A stretch of DNA of 63,000 nt from Symsagittifera roscoffensis (GCF_963678635.1 NW_026971028.1:1-63000); one strand, 5' to 3'; counted from the stretch's first letter, positions 1 through 12,456 are shown. Translations and numbers: made by a program. Notes: generated by a model from the sequence alone, not told the origin.

Positions 1-1026
1 AGCAGCTCTCCAGAGTCCCAGATCAACATCAGATTACTACGCATGGGATACCACCAGGTCTGCAGCAAGCAGTGGCAGGGAAACTCGTCATGTGTCAACA
101 TGATGCTCCTCCAATTACCTTTTCCCGAAGCTTCCAGTAATGGTTCCACTTCCATCATCACTCGGTGGGCTTCATCATTCTCGTCTACTGTATTGTAATC
201 TGTGACAGTTGATCCTCTGTTTCTGTCTCTCAAAGTCACTGAAGTTCCCGCTCACATATCCCATGAACTTCTTTCCTAGTATTGACTCCAACTGTTCCTT
301 GGTTCTCTCTGGAACTGCTGAGAACATCTTACATAGCAACTCGTAAGACTTCTCGGACATTCTCGCCAGTTTCACACACTTCGGCACTGAGAAGGCTTGA
401 TCCACGATCGTTCTCGTACTCTTTACGTCCACAGCTACGAAATGTACAGGGTATCTGCTCTTGCACATTAGACCCAATGTTCAACCCACCAAATATCGTG
501 CTCCTGATGGTCTACAATAAGTCTCACTGTGTCTGATGTTTATTTCCGTTTCGATTGCTTCCCTTCATTTTCCTATGTATTTCTGCTCAGTCTGCAGAAC
601 TTCTGGGAATACTTCTTCACTGATGGCTGTGACCATCTCATGTTTCTGTTCTAGATTCAATAGTGACTCTAAAGAGCTAAACATGCTGTAGAATCCTAGT
701 GCGGTCACTAGATTCATCTCGGTTCCTCCATGGCAATCTGCTATCAGTTCCGTTTCTGTTCTTGCTTTCATCACTACGTTTCCAAACAATACCGTCAACT
801 GCTTGTGTTGTTTCTCCAGAGTCTTCACACAGTCCAGACCTCCACAAACGTGACCCTCCAGTCCACAGACTTCCGCCAGACAGCTACCAGGTTTGACCCA
901 GTCTTCTGGTCCCCAGCCAGGCAACTCCACTTGATCTTCTCCGTTGCACCTAGAGGCCGTTATCATCACATTATATATGATGTTAAGGTCACCCAGGTTA
1001 CAGTCTGCATTCAGTTCCCTCTGCAC
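1..1026 (-). pseudogene. E1 cysteine-motif ORF (ORF3) C-terminal part, fragment
   Basis: Minus-strand segments at 565-1026 and 175-477, plus the extreme left edge, align with the middle and C-terminal thirds of the 951-aa ORF3 of E2. Shared landmarks are a Cys cluster spaced C-X4-C-X6-C-X4-C (around 860-900), an NLVTALGF-like block, a block with the VPKCVKLARMS string, and a PCHCL tetrad-like motif near 60-100. The reading frame changes between segments, so it is broken. It follows the SGNH ORF of E1 almost directly, without the ~1,100-aa ORF found between the two in E2 and E3. I do not recognise the family; no membrane segment or signal peptide is visible. The coding sequence runs off the left edge. 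Confidence 0.6.
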
Positions 1027-1027
1027 G

Positions 1028-2786
1028 TCATGTGTCGAAGAGTTCCGCTTCTAGTTCGTCCAACCGCTCTTGGAAGACTCGATTCAACCGAGCTTGTCCT
1101 TCGATACTGTCGAAGTGGATGCCCTCCGTGGTCAGTCTGGCCTGATCCATAGCTCTCAACTCATGTTCGATGTCCATGAGGATCATTCTTCCGGCGTTCC
1201 GACTTGCGAGGTTCCTCAAGATGTTATTCCACCTTGACGACTCCCTCGTTGTGCCTTCTTCCTGATGCTGTCAAGCTTCTCGTATTCATTGGCACAGTGC
1301 AAACGGTCAGTACCGCGCAGTTGAATTTCTGCCAGAGGGTAGTGAAAAATCACGCCATCATTGACTCCCATAGTGCTTCCTGCTCATCTGAACCTCTAGA
1401 GATGTCATTCGTCCCGACCAGGATCATCACATTGGGGATCCTCCCTGGATTCAACAGTTCCACCATTCGATATAACTGGGCTATCGTCGCGCCTCCAAAG
1501 GCCATCACCGTGGTGACCCACGAGGTCCTCAAATTCGACAGCACTCTGACCATGCTGTCTCCCAGTATCAGATGAGATGTCCCGAGTGGTGGTTGCTGCA
1601 GGTTTACTGCCGGGCTCCAAGTCGCTCGATTGAAGCAGGCCCTCGGATCTGTCTCCGGAACTCCCGTGAAATTATATTTCAATTGATTATTCTTTTGCAC
1701 GTCTATTATGCGAGACACTTTCTTCGCTGGCATCTTCTGTATTCTTCTCTCTGGGGCCCTCAAGCTCCCCATGAGTGGCGTCACGTCACTTATCCCCTGT
1801 CTGATCACGGTCTGGGAGAGTCGTATTCTGCCCGTGTCGTCGATCGTTCCATAGGGTGCAGTCACCCCGGAACCTGGCGCATTCTTGTTGGCGACCAGTC
1901 GTCCAGCTGTCTCTATCAGCTTCCTCACTGTCTGTTCCACGACGGGGTCACCCAAGGTGTCACTAGGATCCGGGATCGTCACTCGACTTGTCTCTGTCGG
2001 GAGCCGTGTCTCTGTTGTTTGACTCATTTCTCGAGGCGTCAAGAGCTCCATCGGGGACTGCCCACGAGGAATATTCCTTGCAGGTATCACTTTCTCCACG
2101 GCCGTTGTCAACGCCATCTGTTCCGATCGCTCTTTGTAGTCCTGCCTCAAGCGCTCAATTTCTTGACCCTGCTTTTTGTTGCAACCTTCGAACAACTTTC
2201 TCCACATGTCTCGATCTTCCTCCATCTTGAGCATGCTTTTGGTCATCTCGTCCAGCTCCTTCTTCGTACTTTCCAGGTCATCCTTCATCTCATCCAGATC
2301 TTGCATGGTTTGGTTCGTCTGAACCTTCTGTCCTACTTTCGCCCTCTTTGGTGGCACAGCTGCTCTCAGTGGTGAACCAGACGAGGCAGCCTCGCTGTTC
2401 ATCTTCTGATGCATTCTCGTCAGCCCAGGCTTGGGCTTGGAGGGCATAGGCATCTCACCTGGTTGGTACGTCCTAGAACTTCCCAATCCAGGCTCATTCG
2501 CCAAGTCACTCCCTGAGAGAGCCCCGCTTCTCCACCTCATCACTCTCATGTTCGGGCGGTCTAGTACTCCCCTTTCTCCATATGCTGCCATCAACAGGAC
2601 TTCCGTGGGGCGGTACCCACGGTTGTTATGCCCCAAGATGTTGATCAGGGCTGTCAGCAGCATGACTACCTCTGGGTCCTCCAGAGCGAAGTCTCGATCG
2701 ATCAGCCGACGATAGATCGCATCTACTATCGGTCCCACATATGCCTCTGCCAGGTCCATCAATTCATACAAGTTGAAGTTATCCAT
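1028..2786 (-). pseudogene. E1 SGNH (GDSL) hydrolase ORF, broken
   Basis: Starts at ATG 2786-2784 and is open to 1350 (478 aa). The N-terminal ~120 residues resemble the start of the E2/E3 SGNH ORF, followed by a coiled-coil stretch (roughly residues 155-220) and a Ser/Pro/Thr-rich linker. The SGNH blocks are visible: LILGDSM with the candidate nucleophile Ser codon at 1554-1556, a Gly block (AFGGATI), and VGTNDIS carrying the block-III Asn. An in-frame TGA at 1350-1352 and a later frameshift cut the protein. The last block resumes in another frame at 1028-1219 as EGIHFD, where E2 and E3 have DGIHFD, so the catalytic Asp position is Glu here. Family knowledge: SGNH proteins are serine esterases/lipases. 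The substrate is unknown and this copy is probably inactive. Confidence 0.75.
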
Positions 2787-3198
2787 TCTATTCTTTCAAG
2801 TTCGATTCGGTTTTGATTCAAAGATTTGACTCAAGTGAGTAATTAAACGATCAATCAGGATCTAGAAAAGAGGTCACGAATATCACACTTGTCAGTTTCA
2901 TCTTAACATATATCGCTAAAATGCTAAAATTTGCTTAAAAACAGTTCAAATAAAAAGATATTTATCCTAAAATTTATTAAATCAATCGGTCTCTAAAATT
3001 TTGGAAATCGACCTAAGATTGGACAGTCCAAACTTTGGATCTATTCCTAAGATCGTCATTCAGTTGTTCATGGTCACTAACCCCCTCTCGCCCAAAAGCT
3101 TAATAGCCTAACACATAACATAACATAACATAACATAACACACATATCACATATTACATGCAACTTAGTCTTTGGCCTAACACCCTCTCGCACGTCAC
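2787..3198 (-). other. E1 spacer between macro-domain ORF and SGNH ORF
   Basis: About 410 bp without a gene. It is AT-rich and contains a short (TAACA)n run at about 3110-3145. By position it corresponds to the 27746-28205 spacer of E2, which carries CTCAAG repeats. I see no comparable CTCAAG array here, only single sites. Confidence 0.6.
3110..3145. repeat. (TAACA)n microsatellite
   Basis: Six to seven near-perfect tandem copies of a 5-bp unit inside the E1 spacer. Confidence 0.85.
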
Positions 3199-4640
3199 TC
3201 AGCCTATACTTAAGTAATATTTCTTATGTAGATATACTTGTATATTCGTATCAGAGAATATCACGTGTACAAGCGCGTACAATTCCCGAGGATGCATTCT
3301 TCCTCTGTTTGGATCGTACACTGGAAGCGAGAGCTCCTTCACGTCCATTTCCACGAGGAAGTCCCTCAACCTCGTCAAGGACAAGACTAGGTTCTCTGGG
3401 TCCACGTGCTGCTTCTCCGTCGCGCTCGTCACCAAGAAGAATAGGTATTTTCCCGGTATCTGCGACGCCGCCGGAGGTAAGGCCGCTACGCCCCCTATCC
3501 CTTGTCTTTGCTTCCAAAGGAATTCCACGTTTTTGTATTCTCTCTTACAGTCTGCCGCTAACGCTGTCCTAAAACTCATGTGTGCTGTGATTGCTATCGC
3601 ACATGTTCTATTTGTGAGTATGAAATCACTGTCTGTTAGTATTATGTTACTTGAATATTCATTTGGTAAGTTAAAATATGACTCAACTACCCTGCCTATG
3701 TCAGGTTTCTTAGGTTCTTCGCCTGTTTCTGCTTCTAAGTCTCCTGTTTCTCTTGCTATTCTTAATTTTTTTATTATCAAGTTTTCAGTGTGGGTAAGTC
3801 CTACCCCCACTCCCCGGACAAAAATATCCATCGACGTCCCCGTCGATCGCATACCGGGTATCAAGTCGATGTTAGAAGCTGGAATGAGTAGATGTCCTTC
3901 CTGGGCAGCCCAGGAAGGATCATCTCGTTCGTTCTTGATGCATTTCATTCTTTCACGATCTACGTCTTGAATCGTGACGCTGGTCTCCTCAGGGTCCTAG
4001 GTCATTTCGTTCAGCCACTCTAAGACACGCTGGTTAGTCAAGTCTTGTTCATATGACTGCTGTTGCTCGTCGTCGAATTCTACCTCGGGTTTCGACCGGT
4101 CGTCGACCCACTCATCGTCGTGATTATCGACTATGTCAATGTCTTGTGACACAGTTATTTCCTCTAGACCCACTACTTCCTCCACTATCTTCTTCAGATC
4201 TATCCTATCCACTACAAAGTCGTCACCGTAAGGATTGTATTTCTTTCTTGGTCTCGTCCCGTCCTTCTGACGAGTCTGTATCGTGAACGGAAGATCCGGT
4301 TCCAAGTTCTTGGGAACCTCTATCTGTTCGGGATCCCGCCAATCTTCCTCTGCGTAGGGTAAGGTTTCATCGTCCGCTGCGATCTCCTCGTTTGGATCCA
4401 GGTCCAGCGGTGTATCCTTATCTTCCTCTACGACTTCGTTTCCATCGTTCTTCTCCCTGGTGCCCTTTTCATTGACCTCACAAGCAGGATTCATCATTAG
4501 ATGATCCTCTTCTTCCATGTCTGCAGGTACACACCAGTCTTCTGTCGATGGATTGTGTGGCTTGATGTTCTCGTAGTGGGCGGCTCGGCCAGTACTCAGT
4601 CTATAAAAGCGTCCCTCTTGGTGCACCTCTGTAATCATGA
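3199..4640 (-). pseudogene. E1 GPY/F tail, acidic linker and TARG1-like macro domain
   Basis: The segment starts with the end of the integrase GPY/F module (ITEVHQ...FYRLSTGRAAHYENIKPH), continues with a long Asp/Glu-rich linker (3997-4638), and ends with a ~250-aa block (3199-3948). The C-terminal ~125 residues of that block line up with the macro fold of the TARG1/OARD1 group: a VxAL strand, a GKYLFFLVT strand, a helix with LTRLRDF, a strand ending SLPVYDP, and a final helix-strand pair. In TARG1 the SMPR strand leads into a GCGLD loop with the catalytic Asp and a Lys sits after VAVL; here these positions are DPNRGR and Pro, so the known de-ADP-ribosylation residues are missing. A TAG separates the linker and macro ORFs, in the same frame. 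The element-specific FVRGVGVG motif precedes the macro fold. Confidence 0.6.
3809..3826 (-). other. PPT-like motif copy in E1, different reading frame
   Basis: Minus-strand TTTTTGTCCGGGGAGT, but here translated as FVRGV at the start of the macro block. The nucleotide motif is therefore shared with the linker copies although the encoded peptide differs. Confidence 0.55.
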
Positions 4641-6293
4641 AGGGTCCCCTCCATTTTTAGGAGCTTTTTTGTCCCTTTCGGGGGTATAACGTTCTGATAT
4701 ACCCATACGTAGTCTCCCACCGAGTAAGCCTTTGCACCAGCTGCTCTCTTGTCGAATCTTTTCCTCTGCCTTGTCTGTGCTTGCTGAGTATTTCGTCTAC
4801 ACAAATCGTTCAACTCCTGTTGGCGTCTGATCACATCCCTCACGTAGACCTGTGGGGACGTTTTCTTTCCCTCATACTCTGGGTAGAAGAAGGTTAAGGG
4901 TAAAGACTTTTCGTGTCCAGTTAGCATCATGTGTGGACTGACTCCAGTGGTGGAGTGTTGCGTGCTGTTATATGCTCCCATCACCTGTGGAAGGTATCTG
5001 TCCCAATCGGTCATGTACCTGGAACAATATACTCTCAGCATCGACACTAATGTCCTATTCTGTCTTTCCACTAAGCCATTCGTCTGAGGGTGGTATGTCG
5101 TGGAGTGAGCCTGAGCGACCTGTAAGCGTCTCATAAGCTCTTTCGTAAGCTCTCCTACGAAAGCTGTTCTATTATCCGATTGAAACGTCATCGGACAACC
5201 ATGTCTTGCTATCCACGTATTGATCAGGTAAAATGATCTATCATTACCAGCACCTGATTATAACCATTGTCTGTCATGCATATCTTTTGGTGATCTATCT
5301 GCACCACCTCGTTGAATTCAGACGACTCGATCGATTTTAAAGGAAATCGCTACTTCCTTGGATCCTTGACCTGTTGGCATGACAGACATGCTGTTACCCA
5401 CTTCTCGCATGCTTTTTTCATCCCAGGCCACTCAAAGCGCTTCAGGTTCCTCTGATATAATTTGTCGATCCCCTGATGGCCCATCTGATCATGTGACCTG
5501 AATAATAGTTCTGTCTGATAGAGTTGCGGTAGCACTATCGCGCTATACTTGTATAGGACTCTGTCTTCCTCTCTTCTTTTGCAAGCCACAATCCCGTCCT
5601 TGTTCAAATATAACCTCCCTTCCTTCTGCATGAAGTATTGTCTCAGGATGCGATTACTATCTTCCTCGAGGTCCCCTTTATCCTGAGAACCATTCTCGAT
5701 CCACCTTTTCAGGTTGCTTATGATGCGATCATTTCTCTGCACCCTTAGAAGATCCGAGAGTCTGTATCTCGCCTTCAAGAACGTCTTTATGACCCTCATC
5801 TGACTATTCAGCTCGTTGGGCTGGTGTGTGTCTTCTTCCATATTAACGCACCAAAACTTCGCCAACGGCTGTGTTTCTTGTTTAAACGGCTGAAGATCAG
5901 TCCTGGCTACCTCTTTCTGCGGCAACAGGCATATCGAACGTTTCGATACCGCTAGTGTCTCCAAGTCATCCGCTGCGTTGTCAAAGACTCTTTCGCTTGG
6001 TATAAGGTAGCGATCGCTGTCAGGATCCTGGTACACCTCTCTGTCCAGGTCCCTTGCCCGAGTTTCCACTAGTAGTGTGTGTATCGCTAGTTCTGACAGT
6101 TCTGATCCCGAGTTCGAGTTCCTGTCTGAATAGGTGTCCATTCCTGAGTTTCCGGAATTGTCATCCGTCAAAGAGGTTGTGCTGGAGACTGCACGCTCCT
6201 CCAGATCATGTCTGTGCCTTCCTCGCATCCATCTGAACTCCCCGGACAAAACCTTGTTCTCTAGGTCCTGTTTTTCATCAGGAATTTTCTCGT
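4601..6293 (-). pseudogene. E1 integrase, broken by internal deletion
   Basis: Minus-strand reading gives a linker rich in Ser/Asp, then the H-X-H...C-X2-C zinc-binding domain (SHDQMGHQGIDK ... ACLSCQQ at about 5350-5480) and the first catalytic Asp region (QIDHQKICM near 5290). Around 5200-5230 roughly 60 bases present in E2 and E3 are missing, which removes the HFT-to-LI stretch and shifts the frame. The core then resumes at 5191 with FQSDN (second Asp), TTYHPQTNGLVE (catalytic Glu) and the C-terminal DKRAAGAKAYSVGDYVW to GPY/F region. The gene normally inserts the cDNA into host DNA as the last part of Pol. The deletion makes this copy inactive. Confidence 0.85.
6238..6251 (-). other. PPT-like motif copy (TTGTCCGGGGAG) in E1
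   Basis: On the minus strand this reads TTTTGTCCGGGGAG and encodes LSGE in the linker before integrase. Further copies in E1 are at 6303-6319, 6367-6381 and 3809-3826. The same core precedes the 3' LTR of E3 exactly and that of E2 with one change. Confidence 0.6.
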
Positions 6294-6302
6294 CTATTTC
6301 AG

Positions 6303-6319
6303 ACTCCCGGACAAATTTT
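6303..6319 (-). other. PPT-like motif copy in E1
   Basis: Minus-strand AAATTTGTCCGGGAGT, encoding NLSGS. It is one G short of the other copies. Confidence 0.5.
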
Positions 6320-6366
6320 CTTGTCCCGGGTGTTGATCTTGTGATCGCTGGTTCTTCTCATCATTC

Positions 6367-6381
6367 GTCTCCCCGGACAAA
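6367..6381 (-). other. PPT-like motif copy in E1
   Basis: Minus-strand ATTTGTCCGGGGAGA, encoding YLSGET in the RNase H-integrase linker. Confidence 0.55.
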
Positions 6382-8530
6382 TAGTCTTGCAGCAGATTTT
6401 GTTCTACCTTTTCACCTTCCTTATCCTGGTCCACAAAGGTGACGGTTTTCTTGCGCTTGCTGCTCCCCTGTTCTTTCTGTCCGTAAGAAGTACTGGTTAA
6501 AATCTCGTGGGGTATTGAGGATACTAGTTGCTGAACTATTGTCCTACAATCCCTCTGGTTCTCTTCGTGCTGTCGTCTGGACGGCATGATCTTCACCTTC
6601 TCACTGACTGTTAGCGACGCCACTGCTGCTGTCCACTCGGGGTCATCTCTGGTCACTTCTCTTTCTAACAATCCACCCAGCATCCGCATCACTTGCGGTG
6701 TGACTTGCACCGTTCTATCCAATAACGAGAGGCAGTTTATGTTCATGCGAGAGAGTTCTTGCTGGACCAGATTCGAGCGCAGCCCTGGAATTGGATGTCC
6801 AGACTTATCCAACCATCTCGTTAAGGGAAGCGCTTCATAAGTTTTTTTGTCCAGAAACGAGAATTCCTCCTTTATTTCCGCCTGATTGGCCTGCTTCTGC
6901 TCCAATCTTTCATAGAACTCAGTTTTCTTGCTGAGGCTGTCAGCATTCTGGTGTTTATCACGCATCCTATGTTCAATTATCATATGGTAGCCATCCAATC
7001 TTACTATCCATCTACCAATATAACTCTGATCCATCGAGTAGGTCTTCAACCAGGATAACGCCCTGTTGTCCACGCGTAACTTGAAGGGAGCGTTCCCCAA
7101 GTATGCACGGTACTTTTCCACGAAGGCGACTACTGCAAACATTTCTGCTTTTGGTGCGCCATATTTCATCTCTGTGTCACTCAAGACCCTGCTGCCGTAT
7201 GCAATGGGACGGAGAACTGTTCTTCCGTTCCATTCTTGCTCTTGATGCAATATTCCTGAGATGGCCACTACCGATGCGTCTGTGTCAAGAACATACATGC
7301 CCTTTTCTGTAGGCATGCCTAGCACTGGCGCTTCGCACAGTTCCCGCTTTATGTTCTCGAAAGCAACCTGTGCCTCATCGTTCCATTCGAACTTTTTTCC
7401 CTTGTTGCGCATCAGCTTCTGCATCGGATACACCTTATCCGCATATCCTTTTATGAATTCCCGGTAGTAATTGGCAAACCCTAGGAAGCTTAGGAGCTGT
7501 GTGTCCGTTCTGGGAGCTTTCCATGTCAACACTGCTTCCACTGCTTCCGGGTCTGGCCTGACACCATGCCTATCCACCATTCTTCCCAGGTACTTAATCG
7601 AATCCCCAAGGATTTCACATTTCGATGGTTTGCACTTCAATCCTGCTCTTTTCATGCATTCAAAGACCTCATCGAGCCTATCAATGTGGTCTTCCAGGGT
7701 CGGTGTCGCTATGACTACGTCATCCACGTAACACATCACGAGACTCCGGTTTTTCTTGGTCACTCTCGTCAAAGCCTGAGCCATCAGTCTTTGAAAAGTG
7801 GCCGTTGCATTGCACAAGCCGAAGGGCATCCTCTTCTACTGGTACAATCCCAATTCGCACGCGAATCCAGTTTTCTCTCTGTCCTTCTTCCGCAGAGGGA
7901 CCTGCCAGAAGGCAGAACCTAAGTCCAATGTGGTGAAGAACTAGGCATCACCAAGCTTAGATAGGCTCTCGTCTATTCGCGGTATCGGGTACGCATCTTT
8001 TATCGTTACCGCGTTCAAGTAACGAACGTCGCAACACAATCTCAGCTGCCCCCTTTCTTTTTCGCCATTACTACCCCGCAAGCCCATGGCGATTTCGAGG
8101 GTTCTATCATGTCGTATTCAAGCAACATTTCTATTTCCGCTCGGCACGCTTCCGATTTGTGTGGCGTCATTCGTCTTGCGCCTTCCCTATGGGGAACGGC
8201 GCCCTCTTCAAGTTCGATTTCGTGTTCGACGAAATTAAAGCAACCGATATCCGCCTTATGTTTTGAAAACACATCTGCGTTCCGATTTAGGAGGTCCCGC
8301 AATTTTTCGAAATCTTCCTCACCTATTTTTCCTTTTAAATGTTCTATCTCTGGCAAAACCGGTTTGTCAGATTCTACTTCGTATGACGAGGGGCGTTCCG
8401 GAAAATTCGAGCAGCTTGATAAGCCATCGTCCGTTTCGGTTTTCATTGAAAACAATTTATGAAAAGAATTTAATTCATTAATCCTCTTTAAACTTTTCTC
8501 TTTATTGGCATGATAAGGACAGTCTTTCAC

Positions 8531-9695
8531 ACTGTGTTTCTTCTAGTTTTGTGTCTCCTCATAGTCGGTCCTCGTCGGTAAAGCGTAACCAAGCTTCTTT
8601 CCACGCTGGATTGAAACCGTGGTGTCCAGTGTGTTCAATAACACATTGACACACAGTCCGTTTCGCGTTACCGAGAAGCTCCGGCCTAAAATCACCGAAC
8701 TCTGACTATTTGGATTCGGTACTAAGAAAACCTGTTTACTATCACTTAACGAATTCAAATTTCTCATTCTAAAAATTGCCACCACAGCTTGTCCTGGCTG
8801 TAGTTTTATCTTTCTATCTAAAAAAACTGGTACCTTATTTTCGTCTGTTATTATCCTATTAATTGGTCTCTTAACATACTTTCGGTCCGGGTTTCTAATC
8901 CGTATTAGACCGTTGTTCAAGTCAATAATCACGTCAAAATTCCTGACAAAATCTCTGCCCAAGATGAATTGGTCGGCGTCATCCAGATTCTCTACCACCA
9001 GGAAGCTCATCCAAAGATCTCGTCCTCCCATGTGAAGGACCGTTATCGGTGTTCTTCCGACTACGTAGATGGCTCCTCGATTTGCGGCTTGGGGTGTCCA
9101 GAAGCCCTGTGACTCCGATTTTTGTTCCGTTGGTGTCGAGCAGATGTGCGGTCACATCTGCTTCATACCCAATGTGTACTGCGTCTTGTTCCATCATGGC
9201 GTCATGGCCTATCCTGCGGACTTTGAGTTCCTCCTCATCCAAAAAGATCTGCCCCATTTGGTCATCATCTGTTGTTACATAAGTCCTGATGTAGATACTG
9301 ATTCGATCCACGTTCAGCATCACTTGATACGGCCCATAGACCTCTAGGTAGCGTCTATGAAGTTTCTTCATGCGAGGGCCACCCGTCGTTAGTAGTGATC
9401 GCACAGCTCTCGACTCGGTGCGTGGCTCCACCTGCCTCAGATAATCTGCATATGTGTCCGAATGCATCAAAGTGAACTCGGATGGTTCACTCAGATTTCT
9501 GATCACTTGGTGTCCAGCCACTGAGATTATCGACTGTATCTTGCTTCCTTGCGGCACCATGTCAAACCTCTGACCGGAGATCACATTAAGTTTCATGCAC
9601 AAACTGCTTGGTGCTTTAGTTTCTCCGAACTCCGTTGCTTCGAAGGTATTCAGTTGCTCCTGAAGTTTCTCATTCTCCAGTTCAACTTTCACTTT
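8531..9695 (-). pseudogene. E1 aspartic protease region, active-site deletion
   Basis: The frames 8979-9692 and 8543-9031 align with the 21350-22518 part of E2. N-terminal strands (IGYEADVTAHLLD) lead to the expected D-T-G active site, but the sequence jumps from LLDT to a downstream ANRGAIY-like segment. About 110 bases that carry the Gly and the following strands in E2 are missing around 9080-9110, and the frame shifts. The C-terminal part (LWMSFLVVENLDDADQFILGRDFVRNFDV) is preserved. This lobe normally matures Gag-Pol, so the copy cannot. A TAA at about 9693 separates the gag tail, and a TAG after ETQN separates the protease from RT. Confidence 0.8.
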
Positions 9696-12456
9696 TTATT
9701 CGATCTCTTTCGTCACCAGTTCCTGCTGTACTCTATTTAGAGCATCCCTCGCGGCTGCCTTATAATCGATCTTGAAGTCATCAGCCGCAGTTGCCGGTTC
9801 CGGTTCACGTGTCTCCTCTGTTACCGCTTGCATTTTCTTTGCCGTCAGCTCTTGAGGTTTATCCTTTCTGCGTACCTCCGCTTCACTCAAAAGGCGAGCC
9901 TTGCTGGCTTTCACTCCTGACAAAGCTTGATGTCTTGGATGCTTGATGTCTGCCACTGCATCCCAGAATTGCGGACAATATGATTTAAAATGACCTTCCA
10001 AGTTGCAAAAGAAACACCTTGGGACGAATTTCGCAATTACACCTCTCATGAAATCCTCATGGTCCAATTCTGACGCATCTTCGTCCTCGAGGCTAAAGCC
10101 TATTGCTTTCATGCCTTGTTTGTAAGTTGGGCATGCTGACACATGATGGTCCGTTGAACTGCAATTGGCACAAGAGCGTCTCTTGTCCATATCATCACTC
10201 GGTTTGTACCAATTGTTCCCTTGATTTGCTGGTCCGTTGTTAAAATTGCCATAATTATTCTTGTAGTATCCAGATCTCGAAGGAGGATTCAACAAAAGAT
10301 ACTCTTTTGACTTGAGCCTCAACTCCTCTGTTGTTGGCGCATTGGTTGATAGTGGTGTGTAATGCGTTGCTAGCATCGTTCGAAGTTCATCATTCTTCAC
10401 ACCATCGATGAATTTTGAGGCTACGGCCAGGTTCATTCTTCGGTTTGACTCATCCGGTTGGCTGCGTCTTCTCAGCATTTCCAAGTCATCGAGAAACTTG
10501 TCTATCGTTTCATCTTCTCGTTGCCTCCGTTTCTCGAAGCGCATCATCGCTTGGTGCCCCTGCACCCCTGATCCGAAACGGTTTAACAAGATCTCGAAGA
10601 TTTTCTCAGCTGTGTCACGCTGATATTGCTTCTTGGCCATGACTCAGTTCAGGGCTGTCCCTTCCAAGTTGCTGGTGAGCGCACTGCATTCTTGTCTCTC
10701 CGACAAGTCCTCTTCCTCGAAATGCAGCTTCATTACCTTTATCCAGGTATCAATACAGCCATCAGATTCATCTTTATAGCATCTAGGTTTCTTAAAGACT
10801 CTTCTGGACTTCTCACTGCGTTCATTGGTTCTGGATAACCTTGTAAGGAATGTCTCCAAAGACCTGTTTAGGGGGTTCAAAGTCTGTGGCCATTGCCGTA
10901 GCATCCCTTGAGTGTCCCGCCTGAGTGTCCTCACACCTTGTTAAAGGCTCTGAATGCGGTGCATCCCTGCAATCCGAATCGCCGTGAGTGTTTCCCGCTT
11001 GGCCCACATGACACCTCCCCGGGCTTGCGTAACCCCTGTTACCGGAATCACTTCTCCCAGTCGCATGTGTGCCCTGCGTTAGTCGTTCATTAGAGGTCTG
11101 TCTGTTCCCCGTTGAACTTGCTCTACTGTTCAGGCCCCATGTTCTATTATCCCTTGTGGCATAGCCTGATGAACTGCCCCTGCCTCTAGTGGATCCAAAC
11201 GTCGTCCTCTTTTGATGTTCATTGAAGTTCACCTTCGGCTCCCTGCTGGGACCTCCCGAGTTTGGTTCTCCTTCTTTTGGTCCACTCTTGTTGCTTAGTA
11301 GCCCGTCCAACCTATCCATGATAGCCTGAGTTCGCCTCTCCATCATCGCGTCTATCTTTGTGCCAAGAGTCCCAAGAGACTGCTCTTGCTGAATTCTTAA
11401 GTTCCCCATGTCGTCTCTTAAGCGTAACTCTCGCTGTTCCGCTTCTCTTGTCATTCGCGACAAGTTCTTCGCCATATGCTCGTCCGTTCTTTCTTTCAAG
11501 CGTTTTTCGCTCCTACCAACTTCTTGTCTATTGCGGTTTATTTCTTCCCGCAGATTTTCTCTTTCAATGTGAACTGCTCTTTCTTGTTCACTCATTCTTA
11601 TTGACATCTGTTCATTTTGTTTTCCTAAACTGTCCAAAATGTTGATCAAGGCTTCTTCTAGTGCTGCCATGTTATCCACGAGTGGCGTCACTAGTGGCGG
11701 TGTAACCCTGTCGGTCCCAGGTAGCTTCGTGCTGGTCGAGATTCGGGCCTTGACTCTCTGCCTCGACGTCTTTTCATTATCCACCTCAGGATCCGCCAAT
11801 GCGTTGCCTAGCCCTCTGTTTCTACTCTCCCCAGTTTGCAGCTCTGAATTTGTCATAATCGCGAAGTCTCTTGACTGGCCCGGTGTGTTTACCTCTTTGC
11901 TTATCGTTCTCACCACACCAAATTTGTCCATGGTTCCAGTCTCTCTTCCGACGTACGCCTCATTCTCCTGGGTCGAGCTATTGAGGCTGACTTGAGATCC
12001 AGAGTCCACTTGATCTTCTTCGTCCTCCTCCTCCTGGGATTCACCTTCTTTTCCTGCGCCCCCTCCCATGGTGAATGAAAAGATGTTTCCTAGGGTGTTC
12101 CTCATTCTTTCTGAGAACGATGATGACGTTGATTGTTTCTCAGTTCCGCCTACCATCATAGTGTTGTCTGTTGGAGATCTTCTAGTTGCCACTAATTCAG
12201 TTGAGATGTCGGACAGTTCCGACATCTCCTCTCGATCCAATGTCCCGGTGGAAGTGGCAAAATCATGGCCTTGTTCTACCGGAGTAGATTCACTCGCCAG
12301 CCTTCTGCCTCTCCCTTCCAGTCCATGTACTTCCTGGTTGTTGTTCATGGCATGGTCCGTATTGACCTCCACTTCTAACAGTTCAGTTCTTTCCGTTCCT
12401 CTGAGGTCTTCTGACTCCTTGTCTCCCCTTTGTCGGTCCGGGCTCGTTTGATCCAA
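9696..12456 (-). pseudogene. E1 gag with two CCHC zinc knuckles, broken
   Basis: The 10822-12456 frame starts MDQTSPDRQ and encodes a long polar N-terminal region with a coiled-coil stretch (about residues 265-385). It then loses frame near 10870. The capsid-like part follows in the other frame (10644-10934 and 9696-10640): FKKPRCYKDESDGCIDTW, the retrotransposon-gag helix block with KIFEILLNRFGSG and MRFEKRRQREDETIDKFL, then two knuckles. The knuckles are C-ANC-SSTD-H-HVSA-C and C-FFC-NLEG-H-FKSY-C, both with correct C-X2-C-X4-H-X4-C spacing. A TGA replaces a Cys codon at 10641-10646. The knuckles bind element RNA for packaging. E1 retains both knuckles, whereas E2 has lost the last Cys of the second. 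Confidence 0.85.

Larger units (their letters stand above)
6294..8530 (-). pseudogene. E1 reverse transcriptase-RNase H, broken
   Basis: RT begins in the 8042-8530 frame (EGARRMTPHKSEACRAEIEML, then SPWACGVVMAKKK). One base appears to be missing around 8045, which ends that frame. The RT palm continues through 7830-8040 with two in-frame TAG codons (a Lys after LGDA, a Trp before KRMPFGL). It is open again in 6294-7829 with MPFGLCNA, the catalytic YVDD (near 7720), and the thumb. RNase H follows with TDASVVAISG (around 7270), an EMFAVV block with catalytic Glu, and the RVDNRALSWL Asp block. A Ser/Glu-rich linker with NLSG motifs joins it to integrase. Order and motifs are those of Ty3/gypsy Pol (PR-RT-RH-IN). 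Confidence 0.9.
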
